Made by a program: the position numbers and the translations under genes. From NCBI RefSeq assembly GCF_002699205.1, contig NZ_PABT01000050.1, forward strand, positions 1 to 64,000: a DNA stretch of 64,000 nucleotides, given 5' to 3'. Source of the DNA: Allomuricauda sp. GTDB taxonomy: Bacteria; Bacteroidota; Bacteroidia; Flavobacteriales; Flavobacteriaceae. The notes beneath the pieces are model-generated. The model ran no database searches, was not told where the DNA came from, and worked only from the letters and a program-made list of their open reading frames with translations. Within the stretch, counting starts at the first letter, position 1. Every line of letters starts with the position of its first letter. This document shows positions 16,866 to 23,745 of this stretch, in pieces.

Positions 16866-17549
16866 TTTTATTATTGGTTGTTTAATTTTTTGTTCAAAAC
16901 CTTGGGGAAATAATCCGTAATTACAACTGATAATTATGGATTTTATTTTGAATAAAATCCTTTTCAGGGTCAACAACTTTTTAAATTTATCATCATAACT
17001 CGGTTTCAGATAACCTTACAACTTGGTTGCCATACCGCGGTTAAGAATGGGGTAGCACCTTGCGGGTGATGGGGCACAGACGGCTGATAAAGACGACGTG
17101 GTGTGGCAATGAACCCGCCCAGCAAAGACGGTGGACTGACACCTTTAAAATATAGTTCAAATAGGCTGTCATTTGTTGTCCTGTTTGCAGGACGAAAAAT
17201 GTAAAGCAAGAGGATAGCACGCTAGCGCGGTGCCATTGATTCATTTTCCTACGGAAAAGTCCATTTTTTGTGAGTTTTCTGAAATTTTAATTGATTGCGA
17301 ATAAATCGTTTTTAATGGAAAAGTACTCCCAGCCCGGTAAAATCAATGAATTTTTAGTGAAAAAATGATTGTTTGGAGTTTGAATCAATAGTTGATTTGT
17401 CTCCGGTTTTTTGACAATTTGATATTTCAGGATTGACGTTATTTTTAGCATAAAAACGCGTTCAGGCCAGTAAAACCAAGGAATTTTTAGCGTAAAAATC
17501 ATTAAGACCCCTATATATTTGAGGAAAAAATGCTTTTGCCATTCCTTGA
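16866..17549. other. Gene-free region with atypical block and palindromic repeats
   Basis: About 680 bp without a convincing gene. It contains a perfect hairpin (16938-16960, GGATTTTAT/ATAAAATCC), a GC-richer block (about 17005-17240) with a perfect GTCCTG/CAGGAC hairpin, and four TTTTTA-type palindromes (17309-17497). Two short overlapping minus frames (67 codons each) and one of 88 codons exist but look fortuitous. Confidence 0.6.
17309..17497. repeat. Paired TTTTTAnnnTAAAAA-type palindromic repeats
   Basis: ATTTTTAGCATAAAAA (about 17441) and ATTTTTAGCGTAAAAA (about 17482) are near-palindromes 41 bp apart. A diverged pair (GTTTTTAATGGAAAAG at about 17309 and ATTTTTAGTGAAAAAA at about 17350) has the same 41-bp spacing. 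The DNA between the members of each pair is also similar (CAGCCCGGTAAAATCAA versus CAGGCCAGTAAAACCAA). This is a duplicated unit of about 60 bp. Confidence 0.55.
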
Positions 17550-17897
17550 TCATTTTTCTTTTTTGGCCTTCTTTTCCTCCCGATAAAATAGGTTCACATG
17601 GTCCATCAATGCCTCTTCACCGACCGGCATCAAACGGTTGGCAATGGTGATTGCTTGATGTATGAATTCCTCTTCGTTCCTGTCCATTACATCGTCCGAG
17701 CCAAGGTCGGGGTTTATTGCCCTCATGGAAAGGTATAGCAATGTACGGACGGTCAGCATTAGGTCGGCATGCCCGTCAAAATAAAAGAAGGTGGGTTGGA
17801 ACTTACCCTTGAAATATGGATGTGGAACCAAGGTCGGGGAATGGTCGTTTGAGTGAAATCTCAAATCCTTTATTAGTTTTTCTTCGTTCGGGTTCAT
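17550..17897 (-). CDS. Small protein of unknown function, third gene of the HEPN cluster
   Basis: The chosen start MNPNEEKLIK at 17897 overlaps the previous gene's stop (ATGA), giving 115 residues. The family is not recognised. The middle (LMLTVRTLLYLSMRAIN) and end (AITIANRLMPVGEEALMD) align with the same parts of the 118-residue neighbour and of the C-terminus of the 401-residue HEPN-like protein: a hydrophobic helix, then x-P-x-x-x-E-x-x-x-(L/M)-D. So three consecutive genes share a domain. A Lys-rich tail ends it. It lies last in the operon, followed by a non-coding region. Confidence 0.75.
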   Translation of the reverse strand: MNPNEEKLIKDLRFHSNDHSPTLVPHPYFKGKFQPTFFYFDGHADLMLTVRTLLYLSMRAINPDLGSDDVMDRNEEEFIHQAITIANRLMPVGEEALMDHVNLFYREEKKAKKEK

Positions 17898-18250
17898 GGA
17901 TTTTTTTTGTTTTCCAGTTTTGATAGTTTTTCGTCCAGTTTGTCCATAAAGTACATTTGACCATCTGGCAGGAGGCAAAGCACCAATTCCAATACTTGGA
18001 TGACACTATCCTCCTTTGATGCATTTTTATTCTTAGGAAACAGCATCATCCCATCTCCGTTTAAAGCGGATACACAGAGCTGCAATAGACTTCTGATCTG
18101 CATCAAAAGATGGTTGTTGTCCCTGACCTCGAAGGACACATGGTTTCCCTTGGGGTCGATGGACTTTTTGTTTCCCAACAGGCCCGAAAGATCGTTCCTT
18201 AACTGTTGTATCTCTTCCAAGGTCTTTAGCCTTTTCTTCTTTGATTTCAT
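17894..18250 (-). CDS. Small protein of unknown function, second gene of the HEPN cluster
   Basis: Start MKSKKKRLKT at 18250, 10 bp after the stop of the HEPN-like gene, gives 118 residues. A basic, possibly coiled-coil N-terminus (LEEIQQLRNDLSGLLG) is followed by the shared domain: LLMQIRSLLQLCVSALN and VLELVLCLLPDGQMYFMD. The C-terminus of the 401-residue upstream protein reads SFMISNLIKVCITALG and VLGYILDLIPHDEMEFLD, so the two are clearly paralogous. It overlaps the next gene by 4 bp. No function is assigned. Confidence 0.75.
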   Translation of the reverse strand: MKSKKKRLKTLEEIQQLRNDLSGLLGNKKSIDPKGNHVSFEVRDNNHLLMQIRSLLQLCVSALNGDGMMLFPKNKNASKEDSVIQVLELVLCLLPDGQMYFMDKLDEKLSKLENKKNP

Positions 18251-18260
18251 TTCTATGGAT

Positions 18261-19466
18261 TTATTGGGGCGTGGTTGTTTTTTGTTCCGACAACAGTTTT
18301 CTGGCCTTGTCCAAGAATTCCATTTCATCATGGGGTATCAAATCCAAGATATATCCAAGAACCTCGCTGATGTTTCGGTGGGGTTGGGGAACGGCCCGTG
18401 TCGAGAAATTTTCGGTTCCCAGTGCCGTGATACAGACCTTGATCAGGTTGGAGATCATAAAGGAGGTTTCCCCATACCCCTCGGTAATGAGTTCGATACT
18501 GTACAGCCCCTTTTCAGGGATATAGGGCTTCAGGGCAAAGAAGTGCTCTTTTTCCAGTTCCTTCAATTGACCAAATAGGGATGGTTCATTATTGTTTTCA
18601 ACACTCTTGGTCTCTTTTGGGGATGCTTTATTCTTTCCATTTCTCTCGATTTGGTCTTTGCACTGTCCTAGATGTCTTTTAAAAATGATCACCACCTCTT
18701 GGATGAAATCCTTCATCTTGGATTGGATGGTCTTGGTCTGTACCTTTGTGATCTCAAACTCATTGCCATAACGGGCAACACTATAGGCATGTTCCAATAG
18801 GAGCAACAGTTCATTGCTCTTCAACTCCGAAGTTTCCAAAAAAGGTTGCAGGGTGGGGAAGAAGTGCTTGCAATAGTTGATATGGCTGATAATACTGTGT
18901 GTGACCATACTCCTTCCTATGCACATCTGTTCGATGAACCGGAACGCAAGTTCAAAGGCTTGGTGCATATTGAAAGTGGCAATGGCATAATCCCCTTCCT
19001 TGATCAGGATGTCCGCAGTATTGGCAAAGGCATTTACTTTTCCCAATTCCGATTTGTGATACCGAGTGGCCCTCTTCATTAAGGTTTGGTATGCCATGGT
19101 GGAATAATCCATAATGTTCTCCCCCTCGGGATGGGCGAATACGGTTTTCCCGAGGCAGCAATGTTCCAAGAAATAGAGGGAACCTCTTTCAAGACCCGTT
19201 TCGGATTGGTTCTCCGTATAGACCCTTATCCTGAAATCGGGATGTTTCTTTCCCTTTTTTGCCACTAGGGAACGGATCTCATTGGGTAGGGGGTCATTGT
19301 TGACATCCACAAAAAGGGTGAGGAAATAATATACGGTATTGCCTTCATTTTGTTTTCGGGACAGAAAGGCCCTGTCAATGGTTATAATGTTCAGGACACT
19401 ATCGAGCAGTTCGGAAAGCTCTTCCGTTTTTTCAAAGTGTTTTGGTATGTTTGTGCCATGTGTCAT
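18261..19466 (-). CDS. HEPN-domain-like protein with C-terminal module shared by its two neighbours
   Basis: The 401-residue protein has three parts. Residues about 1-125 are a region (YYFLTLFVDVNNDPLP) that resembles the nucleotidyltransferase half of MNT-HEPN proteins but lacks the GSxxxxxD signature. Residues about 145-265 look like a HEPN helical domain (IATFNMHQAFELAFRFIEQM, THSIISHINYCKHFF, VARYGNEF). The Rx4-6H RNase motif is not evident, so activity may be lost. Residues about 315-395 carry the module also encoded by the two small downstream genes. It leads a three-gene operon divergent from an XRE regulator. A novel toxin or defence unit is possible; the HEPN call is by pattern only. 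Confidence 0.75.
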   Translation of the reverse strand: MTHGTNIPKHFEKTEELSELLDSVLNIITIDRAFLSRKQNEGNTVYYFLTLFVDVNNDPLPNEIRSLVAKKGKKHPDFRIRVYTENQSETGLERGSLYFLEHCCLGKTVFAHPEGENIMDYSTMAYQTLMKRATRYHKSELGKVNAFANTADILIKEGDYAIATFNMHQAFELAFRFIEQMCIGRSMVTHSIISHINYCKHFFPTLQPFLETSELKSNELLLLLEHAYSVARYGNEFEITKVQTKTIQSKMKDFIQEVVIIFKRHLGQCKDQIERNGKNKASPKETKSVENNNEPSLFGQLKELEKEHFFALKPYIPEKGLYSIELITEGYGETSFMISNLIKVCITALGTENFSTRAVPQPHRNISEVLGYILDLIPHDEMEFLDKARKLLSEQKTTTPQ

Positions 19467-19522
19467 AGAAATGTGTATTAAAGGGTTGGAGAATCATCCA
19501 CCATATTAAGGCCACATTTCCA

Positions 19523-19595
19523 TGTTTCCCACCATGGGCACTTGTACTTTATTGATGCTGTTTTGTATTTTACAATCGGATTATTGTGGGAAACA
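19523..19595. promoter_or_regulatory. Widely spaced perfect inverted repeat in the HEPN/XRE divergent promoter region
   Basis: TGTTTCCCAC (19523-19532) is the exact reverse complement of GTGGGAAACA (19586-19595). The centres are 63 bp apart, exactly six turns of B-DNA. The right arm ends 15 bp before the XRE start codon and the left arm is 57 bp from the HEPN-like start. It fits an operator bound on the same helix face by the XRE protein, with looping possible. Confidence 0.6.
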
Positions 19596-19610
19596 CCCTA
19601 TATTTGGGAT

Positions 19611-20009
19611 ATGCAGACAAAGACCAAGAACAACCATATAGGCAGAAAGATCAGCAGGATCAGGGAACTGCGAGGTATGAAGCAGGAGACCCTTGCCGAA
19701 GAACTGGGCATTAGCCAACAGGCCGTTTCCAACATTGAGAACAGTGAAAAGGTGGATGATGCCAAGTTGGAAGAGGTTGCAAAGGCACTGGGTGTGACCA
19801 AGGAAGGAATTCAACAATTTAATGAAGAGTCAATCTTTAACTATTTCAATAGTTTCCATGACAGTAGTGCATTTAATACCCACTGCACATTTAATCCATT
19901 GGATAGGTTAATGGATGCTTATGAAGAAAATAAGAAACTTTACGAGCGTTTATTACAAGCAGAAAAGGACAAGATTGCTTACTTGGAGAAGCTTCTAAAT
20001 AAAAAATGA
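19611..20009 (+). CDS. XRE-family transcriptional regulator
   Basis: The start MQTKTKNNHIGRK at 19611 gives 132 residues; the longer frame would run through the inverted-repeat operator. An HTH_3 domain occupies about 8-65 (ISRIRELRGMKQETLAEELG, then ISQQAVSNIENSEKVD). The C-terminal part ends in a likely coiled coil (MDAYEENKKLYERLLQ, KIAYLEKLLNKK) for dimerisation. It is divergent from the HEPN cluster and close to a 10-bp inverted repeat, which makes it the likely repressor of that cluster and of itself. HTH call is firm; target is inferred. Confidence 0.93.
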   Translation: MQTKTKNNHIGRKISRIRELRGMKQETLAEELGISQQAVSNIENSEKVDDAKLEEVAKALGVTKEGIQQFNEESIFNYFNSFHDSSAFNTHCTFNPLDRLMDAYEENKKLYERLLQAEKDKIAYLEKLLNKK

Positions 20010-20157
20010 TTTTGCCTCGCTCAGTAAATTAGTTTGGTAAGTTTTGGGACGCTTGCAGCACTTCGCTTTGCTTCGTTCGCCCTATATATTTTATATTGAC
20101 CGTGTTTCACTTGAGCCGATTATAGGTCTCATTCGGCGCATGAAAGTTAAAAAAATA

Positions 20158-20179
20158 AGCTGAAAATTTTTTTTCAGCT
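20158..20179. terminator. Bidirectional hairpin between the XRE and PIN genes
   Basis: AGCTGAAAA pairs perfectly with TTTTCAGCT around a TTTT loop and has A/T-rich flanks on both sides. It stands between two convergent genes (stops at 20009 and 20240). Confidence 0.6.
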
Positions 20180-20239
20180 CAACTCCTGTAAAAAAGTTTA
20201 TGTATCCAAGATTCTAGAGGTAAGTATGGCCATAGCTGA

Positions 20240-20803
20240 TTATAGGTAGGCGTGCAAGTAATTTGCAGTATCCTTCAAACCAAGAGCTCTTAATCTGTCC
20301 AATATCTCAAACTCATCTAGATTTGGGTTGGTACGGTTCATTACTAATTTCTTAAAGGCCTCCACTGCTTTTTCTGGATTTAAGTCAATGATATCCGTTA
20401 GAAAATCATCGCTGGATTTTGCACTAAGTCCAAAAGAAGCCAAATACTCTTTGGGAAAATCCTTTAAATTCTCAGTTATAATAACGTTCGCGTTTGTTTT
20501 TATGGCTGCAGCCAAAACGTGCCTGTCCTTTTCATCAGGTAATTGTAAAGTCTCAATTAGTGGCTCGTAATTATTTACCATTGCGTCTGGAAATGCTCTA
20601 TTTGCAACATCGATTCTCTTATTCCGTTCATCCTTGCCAATCCCCTTTCTTTTCATGACATCATCCCATTCCAAAAAAATATGCTTGCTCCATTTCGGAG
20701 TAAACAATTCATAATGGGCAAACCAAAACATTAAGTCCCTGATTAACAGTGGGTAAATGATATTGGTGTCCAAAACACATGTAAATCTGACACTATGAAT
20801 CAT
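20240..20803 (-). CDS. PIN-domain protein (toxin, VapC-like)
   Basis: The 187-residue protein begins with the PIN strand VLDTNIIYPLLIRD (D and N of the first acidic site). LPDEKDRHVLAAAIKTNA carries the central acidic residues and VIITENLKDFP the last. PIN domains are Mg-dependent ribonucleases; VapC-type toxins cut tRNA or rRNA. Its gene overlaps the end of an excisionase-like HTH gene by 11 bp, the common antitoxin-first order. C-terminal 45 residues (NPEKAVEAFKKLVMNRTNPN) form a helical extension seen in the PIN_3 group. The acidic set looks complete. Confidence 0.9.
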   Translation of the reverse strand: MIHSVRFTCVLDTNIIYPLLIRDLMFWFAHYELFTPKWSKHIFLEWDDVMKRKGIGKDERNKRIDVANRAFPDAMVNNYEPLIETLQLPDEKDRHVLAAAIKTNANVIITENLKDFPKEYLASFGLSAKSSDDFLTDIIDLNPEKAVEAFKKLVMNRTNPNLDEFEILDRLRALGLKDTANYLHAYL

Positions 20804-21248
20804 ACAACCCAGATTCTTCGTCTGACTTCATCATTTGAATGATTAAAGCCTCTTGTTCTTTCTTCATCTGATTTTTGTATTTGGAAACATCTTCAAATCT
20901 TACCCTTCGATGTTTTCCGATTTTGGTAAATGGAATTTTTCCCTGCTCCAACAATTTTACCAAATGGGGCCTTGAACATCCTAAAAACTCTGCAGCCGAT
21001 TGAGTGGTCATTTCAGCGGCAATTGGTACTATGGAAATGGGTTTTCCATCTCCCATTGCTTTTAGGATTTCGGCCAATAATTTTAAGGCCTTAAGGGGGA
21101 TTCTTATTTTATCCTGGGTTTCCTCAATTTCAATTTCAGGCGATTTGTCTTTAATTTCCTTTAAAACGGTTTCCAGTGCGTTGTAGGATTCTATTGCAGT
21201 AGATTGCTCTTCTTTTGAAGGCCTCTTTATGTTTTCCAATTCTTCCAT
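20793..21248 (-). CDS. Excisionase-type HTH protein (antitoxin of the PIN pair)
   Basis: The 151-residue protein has an acidic N-terminal region and an HTH_17/excisionase domain at about 75-125: TTQSAAEFLGCSRPHLVKLL, IPFTKIGKHRRVRFEDV. The last 25 residues (EEQ-rich, ending SDEESGLYDS) probably neutralise the toxin. It precedes the PIN gene with an 11-bp overlap. Nearness to the integrase leaves open a role in excision, but the pairing with a PIN gene makes antitoxin more likely. Three 9-bp tandem repeats lie upstream of its start. Confidence 0.85.
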   Translation of the reverse strand: MEELENIKRPSKEEQSTAIESYNALETVLKEIKDKSPEIEIEETQDKIRIPLKALKLLAEILKAMGDGKPISIVPIAAEMTTQSAAEFLGCSRPHLVKLLEQGKIPFTKIGKHRRVRFEDVSKYKNQMKKEQEALIIQMMKSDEESGLYDS

Positions 21249-21275
21249 GGGTCAATTTTGAATGGTTTGAAACAA

Positions 21276-21302
21276 AAATAAACGAAATAAACGAAACAAA
21301 CG
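21276..21302 (-). repeat. Three 9-bp tandem repeats upstream of the PIN/excisionase operon
   Basis: AAATAAACG, AAATAAACG and AAACAAACG follow one another without gaps (on the minus strand CGTTTRTTT). They begin 28 bp upstream of the antitoxin ATG, within the promoter region. They are a likely binding array for the HTH antitoxin. Confidence 0.5.
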
Positions 21303-21359
21303 AAACGTTTAACATAAATCCACTGCTTTGCGAATGCCAGAGGTTTGAAATTCTTTCCA

Positions 21360-22574
21360 TTAGAAATTAATAACCTTGTCGAGGGCATCATCAGCTTCCT
21401 TGTGGATGAAACTCGATTGATAGTTGATCGTCGTTTTTAAGTCACTATGACGATACAGTTTTTGGAGCATGAGCGGATGTATGTTGTCTCCTGCGATATT
21501 GCCAAAGCTATGTCGGGCTATGTGCATGGTGAGTTTCTTATGGATTTTAGCTTTTTCAGCAATTGATTTTAGTCTGATATTGAGTTTTGAATTACCGTTT
21601 CTGAGTCTATTGTATACTTTTTTGGAGTCTGTTAGATCCACACCTTTCATTTCTGGAAAAATGAAATCATTGGCTTCTCGTTTCTCTTTTTTGTAATAAT
21701 CCAAAATGGGATATACCTTCTCTGGGATTTTTAGACTGAGCAATTTCGAGTTTTTACTCATTCTATAGTACAGTCTCCCATCTCTAATATCACTCCAACG
21801 AGTCCTTAACGCATCCGATACCCTGATTCCTGCAAAATAAAAACAGTAGAGCCAAACATTTCTGGCATGGATTTCCAGATCGGTTAAACCTGTTAACCCT
21901 TCTATTGTTAAAATTTCTTCAGTGGTAAGACCGATTTTTTCGCTTTCTGGGAATTTGATTTTGACCTTGCCGGCCCCAAAGGGGTAATGTTTTCGTTTGA
22001 CAACTCCCTCCCTAATGGCCTTGTTGTAAAGAAGTCTAATGTAAACTAGGACATTCATGACACTGACCTCTTTTAACGAATGCTTTTTTCTGAGATAAAT
22101 TTTGAACCTCTTTAGAAACCGTTCATCAATATCATTAAAAGTCAATCCCTTGGTTTTGCTGAACTTCAGGATGTAACTTGTATAGGCCGATTCAGCGATG
22201 AACCTTCCATGTTTTCCTGCTAATTCTGCTTCATCCAAATGTTCTTGGGCAAACTCGAAGAAACTAAGCTTTCTTTTAGTTCGATAAATTTCTTTCTTCA
22301 TATAATGGACCGAGGCATCCTTGTCCTTTGTTTGGAGGACCACCATCCCTTTTTTGGCCTCCCTGATTCTGGCCTTTATAAGCTTGTTCAATTTTTTGGA
22401 ATCTGGGTGGGTCTTTTTTACCCTCTTCTTTTTATCGTCCCAAAATTCTTTGCTTATACGCAGTCCAATATATTTGTATGTGGAGCGGCGATTTTTGGTT
22501 ATTCTGATCGCAAGAGGGCACTCGCCCGCTTTATTGGGCTTTTTTCTCAAAATTATTTGTAAACTTGCAGCCAT
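21360..22574 (-). CDS. Tyrosine recombinase / integrase of the 21-kb island
   Basis: This 404-residue protein is a close paralogue of the left integrase with identical length and layout. Catalytic signatures are FAGIRVSDAL (R), HIARHSFGN (HxxR), LYRHSDLKTT (H) and the following NY. It is transcribed leftward and starts about 200 bp from the tRNA-Leu fragment at 22776-22826, so it belongs to this island. The promoter region shares GAAAGTCAAATCAGG with that of the left integrase (1414-1428 and 22589-22603), followed by a diverged arm-like repeat. All catalytic residues are present, so excision should be possible. Confidence 0.95.
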   Translation of the reverse strand: MAASLQIILRKKPNKAGECPLAIRITKNRRSTYKYIGLRISKEFWDDKKKRVKKTHPDSKKLNKLIKARIREAKKGMVVLQTKDKDASVHYMKKEIYRTKRKLSFFEFAQEHLDEAELAGKHGRFIAESAYTSYILKFSKTKGLTFNDIDERFLKRFKIYLRKKHSLKEVSVMNVLVYIRLLYNKAIREGVVKRKHYPFGAGKVKIKFPESEKIGLTTEEILTIEGLTGLTDLEIHARNVWLYCFYFAGIRVSDALRTRWSDIRDGRLYYRMSKNSKLLSLKIPEKVYPILDYYKKEKREANDFIFPEMKGVDLTDSKKVYNRLRNGNSKLNIRLKSIAEKAKIHKKLTMHIARHSFGNIAGDNIHPLMLQKLYRHSDLKTTINYQSSFIHKEADDALDKVINF

Positions 22575-22775
22575 GTTTGTCCTGTTGGAAAGTCAAATCA
22601 GGAACAACATACCCTACTGGAAAGTACTGTTATAAATGTACTGAAAAATTGGTACAATATAAGTAAAACATTTATTGGTTTTCGATGGTTTTACTTGAAT
22701 TCAAATGAATTCGGTGAAAATGTAACCAATTATAAATCAGTTGATTTGACATATTTTGGTGCAAGATAGGGATGG

Positions 22776-22826
22776 CTTAGGATCTAGTGCCGCAAGGCGT
22801 GGGGGTTCGACTCCCTTCACCCGCAC
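22776..22826 (+). repeat. att copy: 3' part of tRNA-Leu(TAG), right boundary of the island
   Basis: It matches the 1637-1687 copy at 49 of 51 positions. Here the anticodon arm reads CTTAGGATCTAG and the acceptor end CCTTCACCCGCAC, both closer to a normal tRNA-Leu than the first copy. The 5' half is missing. It marks the original chromosome junction, since host-type genes start to its right. Confidence 0.9.
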
Positions 22827-22831
22827 AAATA

Positions 22832-22866
22832 AAAAGACCCTTCAATTATTGAAGGGTCTTTTTTTG
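22832..22866 (+). terminator. Rho-independent terminator of the tRNA-Leu locus
   Basis: AAAGACCCTTCAA pairs with TTGAAGGGTCTTT across a short loop and runs into a T tract. It sits directly behind the tRNA 3' fragment and would have ended the tRNA transcript before integration. Confidence 0.85.
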
Positions 22867-23220
22867 TTATAATTCTTTGTCCTGTAACTCTTTGCCTTGT
22901 GGATGTTTCTGATACCCTAAATGATAATTGCCAAAAAATAAGGTAATAATTTAACCATTAAAGGTGTGCTCTGTGATTATTGAAATTCAAACGTTTTTAG
23001 TTAATATTTACGAATACTGTTGAGATGGTGGTATATAATTGTTGAATGTCAAGCCATAGCCAATTTTTTTTATTGAAAAAAAATCGTAAATTCACAACCA
23101 ACCATTATTGAATACCGAAATTATTGTATTCAGAACCTAGTCACTTCTTTCATTCATCTATTTATCTGATTGTCGATTTTATAATAAATTAATCTTTTTA
23201 AAGTTCTTACTTATAAAATA

Positions 23221-23234
23221 TTGATATTTGTCAA
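23221..23234 (+). promoter_or_regulatory. FNR-like box upstream of the response regulator
   Basis: TTGATATTTGTCAA is one base from the FNR consensus TTGAT-N4-ATCAA and is 53 bp upstream of the response regulator ATG. Unlike the other boxes in this window, no TAnnTTTG element lies 33 bp downstream, so a role here is less certain. Confidence 0.5.
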
Positions 23235-23287
23235 TTTTTTAAAGCAAAACCAAACGGACACTAATTAAATTAATAATCAGCCACGCT

Positions 23288-23677
23288 ATGTACAAAGAAA
23301 TCTATTTGGTCGACGATGAAGACCTTGTGAATACGGTAAATTCGATTCATTTTAGAAGAATGGGAATGGAAGAAAAGGTAAAGAGTTTTACCAACCCTGA
23401 ACTGGCCCTGGACGATCTCAGATATAGAGACGACCCAACAACAAAGACACTCATTTTATTGGATATAAATATGCCAGAGATGAGTGGTTTTGAATTTTTG
23501 GAATTTATGATGCTCGAGGATTTTCCGGAATCCAATGAGGTCCTTTTGGTTACTTCTTCTGAATCAGACGCAGATAGGGAAGAGGCCAATAAATATGGAA
23601 AATACGTTAAGGAATTTATCACAAAACCCTTAAGGATTGAGCATTTGGAGGACTATCTGCAAAGTGCCAATAAATAA
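23288..23677 (+). CDS. Single-domain response regulator
   Basis: The 129-residue protein is a receiver domain only. Acidic residues D9/D10 (YLVDDED), the phospho-acceptor D59 (LILLDINMPEMSG), T89 (LLVTSSE) and K113 (FITKPLR) are all present. With no output domain, it acts through protein contacts or phosphorelay. The histidine kinase gene starts 68 bp downstream and is the obvious partner. Both are the first chromosome genes after the island. Confidence 0.94.
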   Translation: MYKEIYLVDDEDLVNTVNSIHFRRMGMEEKVKSFTNPELALDDLRYRDDPTTKTLILLDINMPEMSGFEFLEFMMLEDFPESNEVLLVTSSESDADREEANKYGKYVKEFITKPLRIEHLEDYLQSANK

Positions 23678-23745
23678 TGATCTATATCTAGTTATTGCCC
23701 AACTTACATAGGTCTGTTAATTTTATTCTGGATAAACTTTAACCT

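Larger units (their letters stand above)
1637..22826. mobile_element. 21-kb integrated defence island in tRNA-Leu
   Basis: The element is bounded by 51-bp direct repeats of the tRNA-Leu 3' end and carries a tyrosine integrase at its right end next to one of them. Cargo is almost entirely defence or toxin-antitoxin type: type I restriction-modification, OLD ATPase, AlbA_2, DUF262/HNH, AbiE-like pair, PLD protein, HEPN cluster and PIN/excisionase pair. No relaxase, coupling ATPase or T4SS genes are visible, so it is an integrative island without its own conjugation machinery. An excised circle is predicted to keep one att copy. Confidence 0.85.
22827..23287. other. Gene-free junction between island and chromosome
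   Basis: About 460 bp without a gene. It holds the tRNA terminator at 22832-22866 and an FNR-like box at 23221-23234. The remainder is AT-rich and shows no other structure. Confidence 0.7.

Noticed and set aside
17006..17244. Two overlapping 67-codon minus frames
   Set aside because: Odd composition (many Pro, Trp, Cys, His), mutual overlap and no ribosome-binding context; more likely non-coding DNA.
17309..17497. CRISPR array
   Set aside because: Only four imperfect palindromic units with uneven spacing (41, 91, 41 bp) and no cas genes.
17287..17553. 88-codon minus frame after the small HEPN-cluster gene
   Set aside because: It is built from the duplicated palindromic unit, so the frame is a by-product of the repeat.
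22776..22826. tRNA-Leu gene
   Set aside because: Also lacks the 5' half; kept as the right att copy only.
1637..22826. Integrative conjugative element
   Set aside because: No relaxase, coupling ATPase, VirB4 or Tra proteins could be found between the att copies.
23041..23055. Further FNR-like box (TTGAATGTCAA)
   Set aside because: Half-site spacing is wrong for the family and there is no gene or -7 element in position.
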